Positions 18,332 to 28,282 of a stretch of DNA of 64,000 nt are shown one piece after another (position 1 is the stretch's first letter; each line of letters opens with the position of its first letter). This DNA comes from Frondihabitans sucicola. GTDB lineage: Bacteria; Actinomycetota; Actinomycetes; Actinomycetales; Microbacteriaceae. The position numbers and the translations under genes are program-made. The DNA lies in NCBI RefSeq assembly GCF_030296615.1, contig NZ_AP027732.1:930001-994000 (forward strand), in the 5' to 3' direction. Under the pieces are notes generated by a model. That model saw nothing but the letters and a program-made list of their open reading frames with translations. It was not told where the DNA came from and did not search any database.

Positions 18332-19530
18332 GCAACATCACCAATGGGCAGCTCGTCCCGGCTGCCACCGCGGCAGCGGCCGACGGGCCCGAGTGGGTGT
18401 CCGAGCCGACGGCGTACGACGCGATCCTGCTGGCCGGCTTCGGTGGCCCCGAGGGCCAGGACGACGTCATCCCGTTCCTGCGCAACGTCACGCGGGGCCG
18501 CGGCATCCCCGAGGAGCGCCTCGAAGAGGTCGCCCACCACTACCGCCACTTCGGCGGCGTCTCGCCGATCAACCAGCACAACCGCGAGCTGAAGGTCGCC
18601 CTCGAAGAGGAGCTCGCCCGCCGCGAGATCGACCTCCCCGTGCTCTGGGGCAATCGCAACTGGGATCCCTATCTGAGCGACGTCGTTCGTGACGCGGCCG
18701 ACCAGGGGTACACGAAGCTCATCGCGATCGCGACGAGCGCCTACAGCTCCTACTCGTCCTGCCGCCAGTATCGCGAAGACTTCGCGATGGCCCTCGACGA
18801 CACCGGTCTCGCCGAGACCGTCCAGATCGACAAGGTGCGCCAGTTCTTCGACCACCCCGGTTTCGTGCAGCCGTTCATCGACGGCGTGCGCGACGCCCTC
18901 CTCGCCGCGCGAGCGGCCAACGACGGGCTCGACCTCGGCAGCGAGGTGCAGGTGCTCTTCTCGACGCACTCGATTCCGTCCAGCGACGCCGCCAAGAGCG
19001 GGCCCGCGTCGCGCGGCTTCGACGACGACGGCGCCTATGCGGCGCAGCACCGAGCGGTCGCCGAGGTCGTCATGGCCGCCGCATCCGCCGCCCTCGAGCT
19101 CGACTCCTCGACGACGGTGCCGTGGCAGCTCGTCTTCCAGTCGCGCTCGGGTCCGCCGTCGATGCCGTGGCTGGAGCCCGACATCAACGACGCCATCCAC
19201 GCCCTGAAAGGCGGACCCACCCGGGCCGTCGTGATCGTGCCGCTGGGGTTCGTGAGCGACCACATGGAGGTCATGTGGGATCTCGACAACGAGGCTCTCG
19301 AATCCTGCGACGAAGAGGGCTTCTGGGCGACTCGCACGCCGACCCCGGGCATCGACCCCGTCTACGTGACCGGCCTGGTCGATCTCGTACTCGAGCGTCG
19401 CGACGGCGTTCCGGCCGTTGATCGCCCGCACCTCACCGATCTCGGCCCCTGGTACGACGTGTGCCGCCCCGGCTGCTGCGAGAATGTCCGTCTGGGCTTC
19501 AAACCCGCCGTTTCCGGACTCATTCCCTAA
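18328..19530 (+). CDS. hemH: Coproporphyrin ferrochelatase
   Basis: A 400-residue ferrochelatase (CpfC) that inserts iron into coproporphyrin III. Landmarks: YDAILLAGFGGPEGQDDVIPFLRNV, FGGVSPINQHNREL, GNRNWDPYLSDVV, FSTHSIPSSD with the catalytic His, and FVSDHMEVMWDLDNEA with the catalytic Glu region. The C-terminal CRPGCCENVR may hold an iron-sulfur cluster, as in other actinobacterial ferrochelatases. The start is TTG 18328 inside the chdC stop codon. Confidence 0.95.
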   Translation: MSNITNGQLVPAATAAAADGPEWVSEPTAYDAILLAGFGGPEGQDDVIPFLRNVTRGRGIPEERLEEVAHHYRHFGGVSPINQHNRELKVALEEELARREIDLPVLWGNRNWDPYLSDVVRDAADQGYTKLIAIATSAYSSYSSCRQYREDFAMALDDTGLAETVQIDKVRQFFDHPGFVQPFIDGVRDALLAARAANDGLDLGSEVQVLFSTHSIPSSDAAKSGPASRGFDDDGAYAAQHRAVAEVVMAAASAALELDSSTTVPWQLVFQSRSGPPSMPWLEPDINDAIHALKGGPTRAVVIVPLGFVSDHMEVMWDLDNEALESCDEEGFWATRTPTPGIDPVYVTGLVDLVLERRDGVPAVDRPHLTDLGPWYDVCRPGCCENVRLGFKPAVSGLIP

Positions 19531-19537
19531 GGATCCC

Positions 19538-20488
19538 GTGTCAGCTCTTCGCATCGGTACCCGCGGTTCCGCCCTGGCGGTCGCTCAATCGACCCTGATC
19601 CTCGATCGTCTCGCGGCGGCCACGGGTCGCGACGTCGAACTCGTCACCGTGACGAGCGAGGGCGACACGTCGAAGGCGTCACTCGCGACCCTGGGTGGCA
19701 CCGGTGTCTTCGCCAGCGCCCTCCGTGCGGCGCTGCTCGCCGACGAGTGCGACCTGCTCGTCCACTCGCTCAAAGACCTGCCCACGGCAGTCCACCCCGG
19801 GCTCACGCTGGGGGCGATCCCCGCTCGCGCCGACGCCCGCGACGCCCTGTGCGCGCGCGACGGGCTCACCCTCGACCAGCTTCCCGAGGGGGCCCGCGTC
19901 GGCACGGGGTCACCTCGCCGCGTCGCCCAGCTCAGGGCGAGACGGCAGGATCTCGAGGTGATCGACATCCGGGGCAACGTCGATTCGCGACTGGCGCGCG
20001 TCGGCGACGACCTCGACGCCGTCCTGCTCTCGGCCGCGGGGCTCACCCGCCTCGGCCGCCTCGACGCAGCGACCGAGCTCCTCGGCCTCGGCTTCTGGCC
20101 GAGCGCTCCCGGGCAGGGCGCGCTCGCCATCGAGGTGCGCGAGGGCGATCAGCCCGCCGACCTCGAGAAGGGGTTGCGGGCTCTCGACCACCGCGAGTCC
20201 CGGCTCCTGGTCACGGCCGAGCGCGAGGTCCTGGCCGGCCTCGAGGCCGGCTGCGCCGCCCCGATCGGGGCGACCGCCGTCGTCGATGCCGGTCTCCTGC
20301 TGCTCAGCGCGACCGTCTATCGCCCGGACGGCACGGAGCGCCTGACGGCCTCGCACGGCGTGACGCTCGAGCCCGGGTCGCTGCAGAGCCAGCTGGCCGA
20401 GGTCGACGATGTCGCCGGCCGTGTCGTCGACGAGTTGCTCGAGAACGGTGCCGCGGCCCTCGCGCCCGTCGGGGGCGGCACCGCATGA
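19538..20488 (+). CDS. hemC: Hydroxymethylbilane synthase
   Basis: A 316-residue porphobilinogen deaminase. [14 protein letters not shown] opens the protein, [10 protein letters not shown] and [13 protein letters not shown] form the substrate site, and the dipyrromethane cofactor cysteine is in [11 protein letters not shown]. The start is GTG 19538, 7 bp after the hemH stop. ATGA overlap with hemD. Confidence 0.96.
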   Translation: MSALRIGTRGSALAVAQSTLILDRLAAATGRDVELVTVTSEGDTSKASLATLGGTGVFASALRAALLADECDLLVHSLKDLPTAVHPGLTLGAIPARADARDALCARDGLTLDQLPEGARVGTGSPRRVAQLRARRQDLEVIDIRGNVDSRLARVGDDLDAVLLSAAGLTRLGRLDAATELLGLGFWPSAPGQGALAIEVREGDQPADLEKGLRALDHRESRLLVTAEREVLAGLEAGCAAPIGATAVVDAGLLLLSATVYRPDGTERLTASHGVTLEPGSLQSQLAEVDDVAGRVVDELLENGAAALAPVGGGTA

Positions 20489-21327
20489 CCCGCAGGAGCG
20501 GCAGCGCGACCCCGATACCCGAGAAGCCGCTCCGAGGCGTCCGGGTGCTGGTGCCCCGCGGCGGCAAGTGGGGCGATTCGGTGTCGGCGGCGCTGCGCTC
20601 CTACGGCGCCCAGCCCGTCATCGCGCCGCTGATCAACTTCGCTCCGACCGAGAACCCCCACGACCTCATGGTCGCGCTGCTGCGGCTCGAGGCCGGCGAC
20701 TACGACTGGCTCGTCGTCACGAGCGCCACCACCGTCGACGTCCTGATCGGAAACAGCATCCGACCCGCCCCGACCACGCGGGTCGCCGCGGTCGGCGAGA
20801 CCAGCGCGGCGGCGCTGAGTCTGGCCGGCATCCGGGTCGACTTCGTGCCCGAGAACGACAACTCGGCGCGCGGCCTGGTCAAAGAGTGGCCGGCCGATCA
20901 GATCGTCGGCCGGGTGCTCGTGCCCCAGTCGGAGATCGCCGAACCGACCCTGGTGGCCGGCCTCGCCGAGCGCGGCCTCGACGCCGAGTTCGTCGCCGCA
21001 TACCGCACCGTCGGCGTTCCCGTCGATCCCGTCATCCGCGCGTCGGTCGCCGACGGCGGCATCTCGGTCGTCCTCATCACGTCCGGCAGCGTCGCCCGGC
21101 AGATCCAGGCGCAGCTCGCGCCTCTACCCGAGGGCACCATCGTCGCCTGCATCGGCCCGCGGACGGCGTTCGACGCGCGCGCGGCCGGTCTGCCGGTGCA
21201 CCTGATCGCCGAGACCCGCTCGGCGGCAGCCCTCGTCGAGGCCGTCGTCGAACACGCCACCGCAGATCGAGATCTCGCCTCGCAGCCGTCCCACGACGAC
21301 GGCTCGTCCAACACCGAAAGTCACTGA
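20485..21327 (+). CDS. hemD: Uroporphyrinogen-III synthase
   Basis: A 280-residue cyclase that closes hydroxymethylbilane with D-ring inversion. The two-lobe plan is visible: [18 protein letters not shown] and [14 protein letters not shown] in the first lobe, [12 protein letters not shown] and [12 protein letters not shown] in the second. The sequence is divergent, as usual for HemD, and ends in a polar tail. Its start overlaps the hemC stop and its stop overlaps the hemB start (TGATG). Confidence 0.92.
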   Translation: MTRRSGSATPIPEKPLRGVRVLVPRGGKWGDSVSAALRSYGAQPVIAPLINFAPTENPHDLMVALLRLEAGDYDWLVVTSATTVDVLIGNSIRPAPTTRVAAVGETSAAALSLAGIRVDFVPENDNSARGLVKEWPADQIVGRVLVPQSEIAEPTLVAGLAERGLDAEFVAAYRTVGVPVDPVIRASVADGGISVVLITSGSVARQIQAQLAPLPEGTIVACIGPRTAFDARAAGLPVHLIAETRSAAALVEAVVEHATADRDLASQPSHDDGSSNTESH

Positions 21328-22339
21328 TGTCCGTCTTCCCCCAGGTCCGAGGCCGTCGCCTCCGGGCCACCCCCGCGCTCCGTCGCCTCGTCGCCGAGAC
21401 GCGGCTGCACCCCGCCGATCTGATCCTGCCGATGTTCGTCCGCGAGGGCATCACCGACGCGCAGCCGATCGCGTCGATGCCCGGTGTCGTCCACCACTCC
21501 CTCGAGAGCCTGAAGCCGGCTCTGGCCGAGGCGGCCGAGGCCGGGATCGGTGGGGTCATGCTCTTCGGCGTCCCCCTGGACGAGAAGAAAGACGCCGTCG
21601 GGTCGGGCGCCACCGATCCCGACGGCATCCTGAACGTCGCAACCCGGGTCGCCGCGAGCGAGGCCGGCGACGCCCTCGTCGTGCAGACCGACCTCTGCCT
21701 CGACGAGTTCACCGACCACGGCCACTGCGGCGTCCTCGACGCCAACGGCACCGTCGACAACGACGCGACGCTCGAGCGCTATCGCGACATGGCGGTGCTG
21801 CACGCCGAGGCCGGCTCGCAGATCATCGCGCCGAGCGGAATGATGGACGGCCAGGTGGCAGCCATCCGCGATGCGCTCGACACGAACGGTTACCAGGATC
21901 GCTCGATCCTGGCCTACGCGGCGAAGTACGCGAGCGCGTTCTACGGCCCGTTCCGCGAGGCCGTGCAGTCGTCGCTCGTCGGCGATCGGCGCACCTACCA
22001 GATGGACAACGGCAACCGGCGCGAGGGCCGGCGCGAGGTCGCCCTCGACCTCGAGGAGGGGCGGACATCGTCATGGTCAAGCCCGCGATGAGCTACCTCG
22101 ACGTGCTCGCCGACACGGCCGCCACCAGCGACGTGCCGGTCTGGGCGTACCAGATCTCGGGCGAGTACTCGATGATGCAGGCCGCCGCACAGAACGGCTG
22201 GATCGACCTCGACGCCGCCAGCTACGAGAGCGTGCTCGGCATCAAGCGGGCCGGTGCCGACGCGATCCTGACCTACTGGGCCGTCGATCTCGCCCAGCGC
22301 CTCACGGGCCGCAGTGACGCGGCGCGGGTGATCCGATGA
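21327..22339 (+). CDS. hemB: Porphobilinogen synthase (one-base frameshift)
   Basis: This enzyme condenses two 5-aminolevulinates. One Schiff-base lysine is in [13 protein letters not shown]; the second is in [11 protein letters not shown], which lies just after a frame break caused by loss of one G in the run 22058-22061 (expected [13 protein letters not shown]). Restored length is about 337 residues. The metal site reads [15 protein letters not shown], an Asp-containing version of the zinc-cysteine motif. The gene is essential for heme, so the break is almost certainly a sequence error. Confidence 0.92.
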
Positions 22340-23685
22340 GCGCCCCGCAGTCGGCCAACGACCAGGCCTTCGCCCGCGCGAAGGCGTCCATCCCCGGTGG
22401 CGTCAACTCGCCCGTGCGCGCCTACGGCTCCGTCGGGGGTACCCCGCGGTTCCTCGTGAAGGCTCTCGGCTCGTCGGTCTGGGACACCGAAGGGCGCGAG
22501 TACGTCGACCTGGTGGCGTCCTGGGGCCCGGCGATCCTGGGGCACGCGCATCCTGCCGTCGTCGAGGCCGTGCAGAAGGCCGCCGCCGAGGGGCTGTCGT
22601 TCGGCGCGTCGACGCCGGGCGAGACCGAGCTGGCCGAGATCGTGCGCGAGCGCGTGAGCTTCGGTGACCAGCGGCCGATCGGCAAGCTCCGGCTCGTGTC
22701 GACCGGCACGGAGGCGACCATGACCGCGATTCGCCTCGCCCGCGGCTACACCGGCCGTGACCTGCTCGTGAAGTTCGCCGGCCACTACCACGGTCACTCC
22801 GACTCCCTCCTGGCCGAAGCGGGATCGGGAGTGGCCACACTGGCTCTCCCGGGTTCCGCCGGGATCACGGCCGAGACCGCGGCGCAGACGCTCGTGCTGC
22901 CCTACAACGACCTCGACGCCGTGCGGCGGGCCTTCGACGAGCACTCCGAGCGCATCGCGGGCGTCATCGTCGAGGCGGCCGCGGCCAACATGGGCGTGCT
23001 CGCCCCCGACCGCGGCTTCAATCGCGCTCTGGCGTCGATCACGAAGCAGAACGGCGCGCTGCTCATCGTCGACGAGGTGCTCACCGGGTTCCGGGTCGGG
23101 CGCGCCGGTTGGTGGGGGCTCGAGGCGTCGCGCGTCGTCCCCGACGGGGCCGGCTGGGAACCCGACCTCATCACGTTCGGCAAGGTCATCGGCGGCGGAA
23201 TGCCGCTCGCCGCTCTTGGCGGCCGGGCCGAGATCATGGACTTCCTGGCGCCGCTCGGGCCGGTCTACCAGGCGGGCACGCTCAGCGGGAACCCCGTCGC
23301 CGTGGCCGCCGGGATCGCCACGTTGCGGCTCGCCGATCCTGCCGTCTACAGCCGTCTCGACGAGGTCGCCGACCTCATCGCGCGCGAGACCTCGTCGGCT
23401 CTCACCGCCGAGGGTGTCGCGCACACGGTGCAGCGCGCGGGCAACCTGTTCTCGTTCGCCTTCTCCGAGTCGGCGCCGCGCAACTACGACGACGTCCGCT
23501 CGCAACAGACGTGGCGCTATCCGGCCTTCTTCCACGCGATGCTCGACGCGGGGGTCAACCTGCCCCCGTCGGTGTTCGAGGCCTGGTTCGTCACGGCCGC
23601 CCACGACGACCGCGCGATCTCGCGCATCGTCGACGCCCTCCCCGCTGCGGCTCGGGCCGCCGCCACGGCAGAACCGCCTCGCTGA
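22336..23685 (+). CDS. hemL: Glutamate-1-semialdehyde 2,1-aminomutase
   Basis: A 449-residue PLP enzyme making 5-aminolevulinate from glutamate-1-semialdehyde. [21 protein letters not shown] at the N-terminus is diagnostic; [13 protein letters not shown] and the PLP lysine in [17 protein letters not shown] follow. Its ATG overlaps the hemB stop (ATGA). It closes the operon; the next gene is on the opposite strand 39 bp away. Confidence 0.96.
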   Translation: MSAPQSANDQAFARAKASIPGGVNSPVRAYGSVGGTPRFLVKALGSSVWDTEGREYVDLVASWGPAILGHAHPAVVEAVQKAAAEGLSFGASTPGETELAEIVRERVSFGDQRPIGKLRLVSTGTEATMTAIRLARGYTGRDLLVKFAGHYHGHSDSLLAEAGSGVATLALPGSAGITAETAAQTLVLPYNDLDAVRRAFDEHSERIAGVIVEAAAANMGVLAPDRGFNRALASITKQNGALLIVDEVLTGFRVGRAGWWGLEASRVVPDGAGWEPDLITFGKVIGGGMPLAALGGRAEIMDFLAPLGPVYQAGTLSGNPVAVAAGIATLRLADPAVYSRLDEVADLIARETSSALTAEGVAHTVQRAGNLFSFAFSESAPRNYDDVRSQQTWRYPAFFHAMLDAGVNLPPSVFEAWFVTAAHDDRAISRIVDALPAAARAAATAEPPR

Positions 23686-23724
23686 GCCCGGCCGGCGCGC
23701 GCGGCCTCGACCCACGCGCCCGGG

Positions 23725-24516
23725 TCAGCGGGAGGCGGCGGTGGCGCGCCTCGCCTGCCAGCGACCGGCGTCGCGCGAGATGTGCAGCGGGAAGTCGAAG
23801 GCACCCGAGACCAGCTCACTGGTCAGGACGTCGTCGGCCAGGCCGGTGGCGAAGATCCTGCCGTCGCGGAGCAGCATGGCGTGCGTGGTCGAGGCCGGCA
23901 GGTCTTCGAGGTGGTGCGTCACCGTCACGGAGGCGATCGCCGGATGCGAGACGCGCAGGGCGTCGACCGTCTCGAGCAGGTGCTCGCGCGCAGCGACGTC
24001 GAGGCCCGTCGCGGGTTCGTCCAGGAGCAGGAGCGCAGGATCCGAGATGAGCGCGCGGGCGATCAGGGCTCGGCCGCGCTCGCCCTGGGAGAGGGTGCTC
24101 CAGTGTGCTGCGAGCCTGGCCGAGAGCCCGACGGAAGCCGCCAGATCGTGCGCCGTCGTCACTTCGCCGGTGGAGGCCTCCCAGCGAGGGACCGGGTCGC
24201 TGGTTCCGGTGATGCCGGTCAGGATCACCTCGAGCACCGTGTTGTCGCCGAGCATTCGGTGGCGCGGGTCGACGTGCCCGATATGGGTGCGCAGTTCGCG
24301 GAGCTCGACGCGGCCCAGGCGCTTGCCGAGGACGGCGACCGTGCCCGAGGTCGGGTGCCCGAGCGCGCCGCACATCGTCAGCATGGTCGTCTTGCCCGCA
24401 CCGTTGGGCCCGATCAGGGCCCAGTGCTCACCGGCCTCCACGCGAAGGTCGATGTGGCGCAGGAGGTCGCGACCCTGACGGGTGACGCGGACGTCGTCGA
24501 GATCGAGAACGGTCAC
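23725..24516 (-). CDS. ABC transporter ATP-binding protein (orphan)
   Basis: A 263-residue single ATPase. Walker A is GPNGAGKTT, the signature is LSQGERGR, Walker B is ALLLLDEPATGLD, and the switch His lies in VTVTHHLEDLP. The layout resembles YlmA/ModF-type orphan ATPases. No permease or binding protein is adjacent, so the transported substrate, if any, is unknown. Confidence 0.88.
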   Translation of the reverse strand: MTVLDLDDVRVTRQGRDLLRHIDLRVEAGEHWALIGPNGAGKTTMLTMCGALGHPTSGTVAVLGKRLGRVELRELRTHIGHVDPRHRMLGDNTVLEVILTGITGTSDPVPRWEASTGEVTTAHDLAASVGLSARLAAHWSTLSQGERGRALIARALISDPALLLLDEPATGLDVAAREHLLETVDALRVSHPAIASVTVTHHLEDLPASTTHAMLLRDGRIFATGLADDVLTSELVSGAFDFPLHISRDAGRWQARRATAASR

Positions 24517-24553
24517 GGGCGAGTGGTACCGGCCGCGCCGAACCCCGCCCGCA

Positions 24554-25258
24554 TCAGTGGCGCACGGGGTTGGTCGGGAACAGACCGTTGGCGCGCACCT
24601 CGTCGAAGTAGTCGCCGAAGGTCGCCGTCTGGCCGGAGACGAGGTCGCCCGCGGTGCTGCCGTCGCCGGCCTCGACGGCCTTGCGGAGCGCGTCGGTGAA
24701 GGTCACGGCCGGCTCCCACGGGTACATGCCCAGGGCGGAGGTGCGGCGGACGAGCAGGAGGATCCGCGGGCCGGTGGCGGCCCAGAGCCGGGACAGGGAC
24801 GAGCTGGCCGACGCCTCGAGGAAGATGTCGTTCATGCGCACGAGGGCGTCGATGTCTTCTTGCTTGTGCGACGCGAAGGCCTTGCTGCGGTTGGCCAGGA
24901 TCGTGCCGACCTCTTTCTTCTGTGCAGAGGACAGCGCGGGCACGCCGCGGCGGACCACGAGCGACCAGACGTCGTAACCGGTCTGCAGGGTGTCGACGAA
25001 CTCGTCGTAGGTGGGCTGGATGACCCGGGTGTAGCGGTTGGCCTCGATGTCGACGAGCGCCTGGTCGGCGAGCTTGGCGATGGCCTCGCGCACGGGGGTG
25101 CGGGAGACGCCGAGCCAGTTGACGAGCTCGTCGTCGTTCAGACGCTCGCCCAGTTCGAGGGTGCCGTCGATGATCGCGGCGAACATCTTGTCGTAGACGA
25201 CGTCGCGGAGGAGGCGGCGGGGCGCGGGGGTCTGCGTTGCGGGTACGGGTACTGGCAT
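24554..25258 (-). CDS. GntR-family regulator, paralogue A
   Basis: A 234-residue regulator from ATG 25258 (AGGAG 7 nt upstream). The winged helix reads GTLELGERLNDDELVNWLGVSRTPVREAIAKLADQALV, then ANRYTRVIQPT. A helical FCD-like C-terminal domain of about 140 residues follows. It is clearly related to the next gene upstream (shared PAPRRLLRD, GERLNDDELV, WLGVSRTP and EANRYTR blocks), so the pair arose by tandem duplication. Target genes unknown. Confidence 0.85.
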   Translation of the reverse strand: MPVPVPATQTPAPRRLLRDVVYDKMFAAIIDGTLELGERLNDDELVNWLGVSRTPVREAIAKLADQALVDIEANRYTRVIQPTYDEFVDTLQTGYDVWSLVVRRGVPALSSAQKKEVGTILANRSKAFASHKQEDIDALVRMNDIFLEASASSSLSRLWAATGPRILLLVRRTSALGMYPWEPAVTFTDALRKAVEAGDGSTAGDLVSGQTATFGDYFDEVRANGLFPTNPVRH

Positions 25259-25325
25259 CGGGGTGCTCCTGGTCGAATCGGGGTGACGGAGTGTCCTGGC
25301 GGCCGCCCTGCGCGGCCGGACGTGT

Positions 25326-26005
25326 TCAGTCGGGGATGGCGCCCGCGGCATGGACAGCCGCGAGGTGGTTCTCGGTCGCGCTCTGGAAGGCCTCGAACGC
25401 GGGGATGATGGCTGCGTAGTCGCGGTGCTCGGCGGCACGGCGGAGTCGGGTGATGTACTCGATCGTCTCGTCCCAGCGGAACTCGTCGAGCGCCGCCTGG
25501 ATCATGAAGATGACGCGGGCGTTGAGAGTCGCTTCGAGCTGGGGGAGCAGGGGGTTGCCCGTCCGCTCCAGCGTGAACGTGGTCATGGCGCCGATGTCGG
25601 CGACCGCTCGGGTGTCGTGCGCTTCGAGGTGCTTCAGAGCGGTTGCGCCCAGCGCGAGGTAGCTCTTCACGTCGGCGTCGGTGAACCGGGGAATGCCCAG
25701 CGCGCGCTGAGCTCGTGGAACCCTCCGAGCATCTGGACGGCGTGCTGGTACATCTCGAAGGTGGGCTTGACGATACGCGTGTAGCGGTTCGCCTCCATCT
25801 CGACGAGCCCGTAGTCGACCAGCTTGGCGATGGCCTCGCGGATCGGCGTGCGCGAGACCCCCAGCCAGGCGACGAGCTCGTCGTCGTTCAGGCGCTCGCC
25901 GGCCTGCAACGTGCCGTCTTGGATGGCGGCGATCATCTTCTCGAAGACCATGTCGCGGAGCAGACGACGCGGCGCGGGATTGTCGGGACCGGTGGGGACG
26001 GGCAT
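25326..26005 (-). CDS. GntR-family regulator, paralogue B (one-base frameshift)
   Basis: A close relative of the adjacent downstream gene. From ATG 26005 (GAAGG upstream) the winged helix GERLNDDELVAWLGVSRTPIREAIAKLVDYGLV is intact. The frame breaks near 25699-25706 and the FCD-like domain continues from IPRFTDADVKSYLALGATALKHLE to the stop at 25326. Restored length is about 226 residues. The missing base is probably a sequence error, although a decaying duplicate cannot be fully excluded. Confidence 0.8.
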
Positions 26006-26117
26006 GCCTAACCTTCAATGCAGGTCAATGTATCGAGTATCTCAGACTCTAGGATATGCCGATCCGGTCTGTCGAGGCGTAGGAGGGGCCGTGTCGGCGG
26101 GTGATGATCCGGGTGAG

Positions 26118-27104
26118 TCAGCGCCGGACGTCGACGACCGTGCGTCCGCGGACCTGCCCACCGAGGATCGGCTCGGCGAGTCCGATGACCTCGGCGAGCC
26201 CCACCTCGTCGGTCAGCGAGTCGAGCAGGTCGAGGTCGAGATCGGTCGCCAGGCGGCTCCACGCGGTCTCGCGCAGGGATCGCGGCGCGTCGACGGAGTT
26301 GATCCCCCGAAGGGAGACCCCGCGCAGGATGAAGGGGAGCACGGTGGTCGGCAGGTCGCTGCCCTGCGCCAGCCCGCACGCGGTCACGCTGCCGCCCCAC
26401 TGCGTCTGCGCGAGCACGTTGGCGAGCGTGTGGCTGCCGACCGAATCGATCGCACCCGCCCAGCGCGGCCGCTGCACCGGCTTGCCGGCCTCTCCGAGAG
26501 TCGCCCGGTCGATGACCTCGGCAGCGCCCAGGCCGCGCAGGAAGTCGGCCTGCTCCGGTCGTCCCGTGGAGGCGACGACCCGGTAGCCGAGGCGGCTGAG
26601 GAGGGCGATCGCGATCGATCCGACACCCCCGGCCGAGCCGGTGACCAGGATGTCTCCCGCATCGGGAGCGACGTCGGCCTCGAGCCGGAGGACGCTCAGC
26701 ATGGCCGTGAACCCGGCGGTGCCGATGGCGGCTGCGCGTCGAGGCGTGATGGCCTCGGGCAGGATCACGAGGGACCCCGGATCCGCAACGGCCCGCTCGG
26801 AGAACCCGCCGTGCCGCGTCTCGCCGATTCCGGCGCCGTTGAGCACCACGCTGTCCCCCACGTCGAAGAGCCCGGCGCCGTCGGACGCCCGGACCGTGCC
26901 GACGAGGTCGATGCCCGGGATCAGTGGGCTGACGCGCGCGACGCTGCGGTCGCCGGTCAGCGCCATGCCGTCTTTGTAGTTGAGGCTCGACCACTCGACG
27001 TCGATCACGGCATCGCCCGTGCCGGCACCCTGCCGGAGGAAGTCGTCGTCGACCTCTCGAAGGCGGGCGGTCTCATCCTGGGCTACGACGACGGCACGAG
27101 TCAT
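26118..27104 (-). CDS. AcuI/YhdH-type NADPH:quinone oxidoreductase
   Basis: A 328-residue medium-chain reductase without structural zinc ligands. YKDGMALTG and PLIPGIDLVGTV define the YhdH/AcuI branch (acrylyl-CoA reductase), and the cofactor loop is VTGSAGGVGSIAIALLSRLGY. An acrylyl-CoA or quinone reductase role is likely. A TAGCGT hexamer 6 nt before the ATG suggests a leaderless mRNA. Confidence 0.85.
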   Translation of the reverse strand: MTRAVVVAQDETARLREVDDDFLRQGAGTGDAVIDVEWSSLNYKDGMALTGDRSVARVSPLIPGIDLVGTVRASDGAGLFDVGDSVVLNGAGIGETRHGGFSERAVADPGSLVILPEAITPRRAAAIGTAGFTAMLSVLRLEADVAPDAGDILVTGSAGGVGSIAIALLSRLGYRVVASTGRPEQADFLRGLGAAEVIDRATLGEAGKPVQRPRWAGAIDSVGSHTLANVLAQTQWGGSVTACGLAQGSDLPTTVLPFILRGVSLRGINSVDAPRSLRETAWSRLATDLDLDLLDSLTDEVGLAEVIGLAEPILGGQVRGRTVVDVRR

Positions 27105-27110
27105 GCTGCG

Positions 27111-27116
27111 ACGCTA
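27111..27116 (-). promoter_or_regulatory. -10 box of AcuI/YhdH-type gene
   Basis: On the minus strand TAGCGT lies 6 nt before the ATG at 27104; leaderless arrangement. Confidence 0.5.
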
Positions 27117-27157
27117 CGCCCGGAGCCTTGATGCTTCGTCGAGACGGGCGGGAGGGA

Positions 27158-28183
27158 TCAGCCGAACAGGATCGCGGCCTCGTCGTAGCGGTTCTGAGGC
27201 ACCACCTTGAGCGTGCCGAGAGCCTCCTCGAACGAGACGTGCACGATGTCCGTGCCGCGTAGCGCGACCATCCGGCCCCACAGCCCCTCCAGGACGGAGT
27301 CGCTGGCCGCCATGCCGAGTCGCGTCGCGAGCACGCGGTCGTACGCCGACGGGGTGCCGCCGCGCTGGATGTGCCCGAGTGTCGTGGCGCGGGTCTCGAT
27401 GCCGGTGAGCTCTTCGATGAGCGGTGCGAGACGCTCGCCGATGCCGCCCAGGCGCGGCCGGCCGAAGGCGTCCAGCCCTCGTTCGGAGTGGGCGTCGTCC
27501 TCTTCGTCGGGCACGAATCCCTCGGCGACCACGACGAGCGGCGCCCGGCCGCGGTCGTACGCCGATCGCACCCACTCGGCGAGCTGCTCGACACTCGTCT
27601 TCTGCTCGGGGATCAGGATCGCGTGCGCGCCGGCCGCCATCCCGGAGTGCAGGGCGATCCACCCCACGTGGCGGCCCATCACCTCCGCGACCATGCACCG
27701 GCTGTGGGACTCACCCGTCGTGCGGAGCCGGTCCATCGCGTCGACGGCGATCTGGACGGCGGTGTCGAAGCCGAACGTGTAGTCGGTGGCGCCGAGATCG
27801 TTGTCGACCGTCTTCGGGACGCCGACGATCTTGAGGCCCGCGTCGGTGAGACGCTTGGCCGCCGCGAGCGTGCCCTCGCCTCCGATGGCGATCATGGCGT
27901 CGATGCCGCGGCGCTTGAGGTTCTCGGTGATGCGCTCGACTCCGCCGTTTCCCTCGAAGGGGTTCGTCCGGGAGGTTCCCAGGATCGTGCCGCCCTGCTT
28001 GGAGATGCCCTGGATGTCTTTTCGGCCGAGCGGGACGACGTCGTTCTCGACCACGCCTCTCCAGCCGTCGCGGAACCCGACGAACTCCTGGCCGTTGATC
28101 TGCACGCCCTTGAGGACGGCACCGCGGATGACCGCGTTGAGGCCGGGGCAGTCGCCGCCCGAGGTGAGGATTCCGATTCGCAT
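27158..28183 (-). CDS. pfkA: 6-phosphofructokinase (group III)
   Basis: A 341-residue enzyme phosphorylating fructose-6-phosphate. ILTSGGDCPGLNAVIRG and GGTILGTSRTNPF bind nucleotide and substrate; MVAEVMGRHVGWIAL binds fructose-6-phosphate. The diagnostic positions are GGEG (Gly, expected for ATP use) and PKTVDND (Lys, typical of group III and PPi enzymes). Together these fit the ATP-using group III enzymes of Actinobacteria. The start at ATG 28183 has GGAG upstream. Confidence 0.93.
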   Translation of the reverse strand: MRIGILTSGGDCPGLNAVIRGAVLKGVQINGQEFVGFRDGWRGVVENDVVPLGRKDIQGISKQGGTILGTSRTNPFEGNGGVERITENLKRRGIDAMIAIGGEGTLAAAKRLTDAGLKIVGVPKTVDNDLGATDYTFGFDTAVQIAVDAMDRLRTTGESHSRCMVAEVMGRHVGWIALHSGMAAGAHAILIPEQKTSVEQLAEWVRSAYDRGRAPLVVVAEGFVPDEEDDAHSERGLDAFGRPRLGGIGERLAPLIEELTGIETRATTLGHIQRGGTPSAYDRVLATRLGMAASDSVLEGLWGRMVALRGTDIVHVSFEEALGTLKVVPQNRYDEAAILFG

Positions 28184-28269
28184 CTTTGCACTCCGTCGAT
28201 CGCTTGCGGTGGCTCGATCCATCAGTCGTCGAGGAGCCGCGGTGGATCCATCATGTCGTACCGACGACC

Positions 28270-28275
28270 TAGGAT
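28270..28275 (+). promoter_or_regulatory. -10 box of DUF4190-like gene
   Basis: TAGGAT lies 7 nt before the ATG at 28283; no SD, leaderless arrangement. Confidence 0.6.
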
Positions 28276-28282
28276 CGACTTG

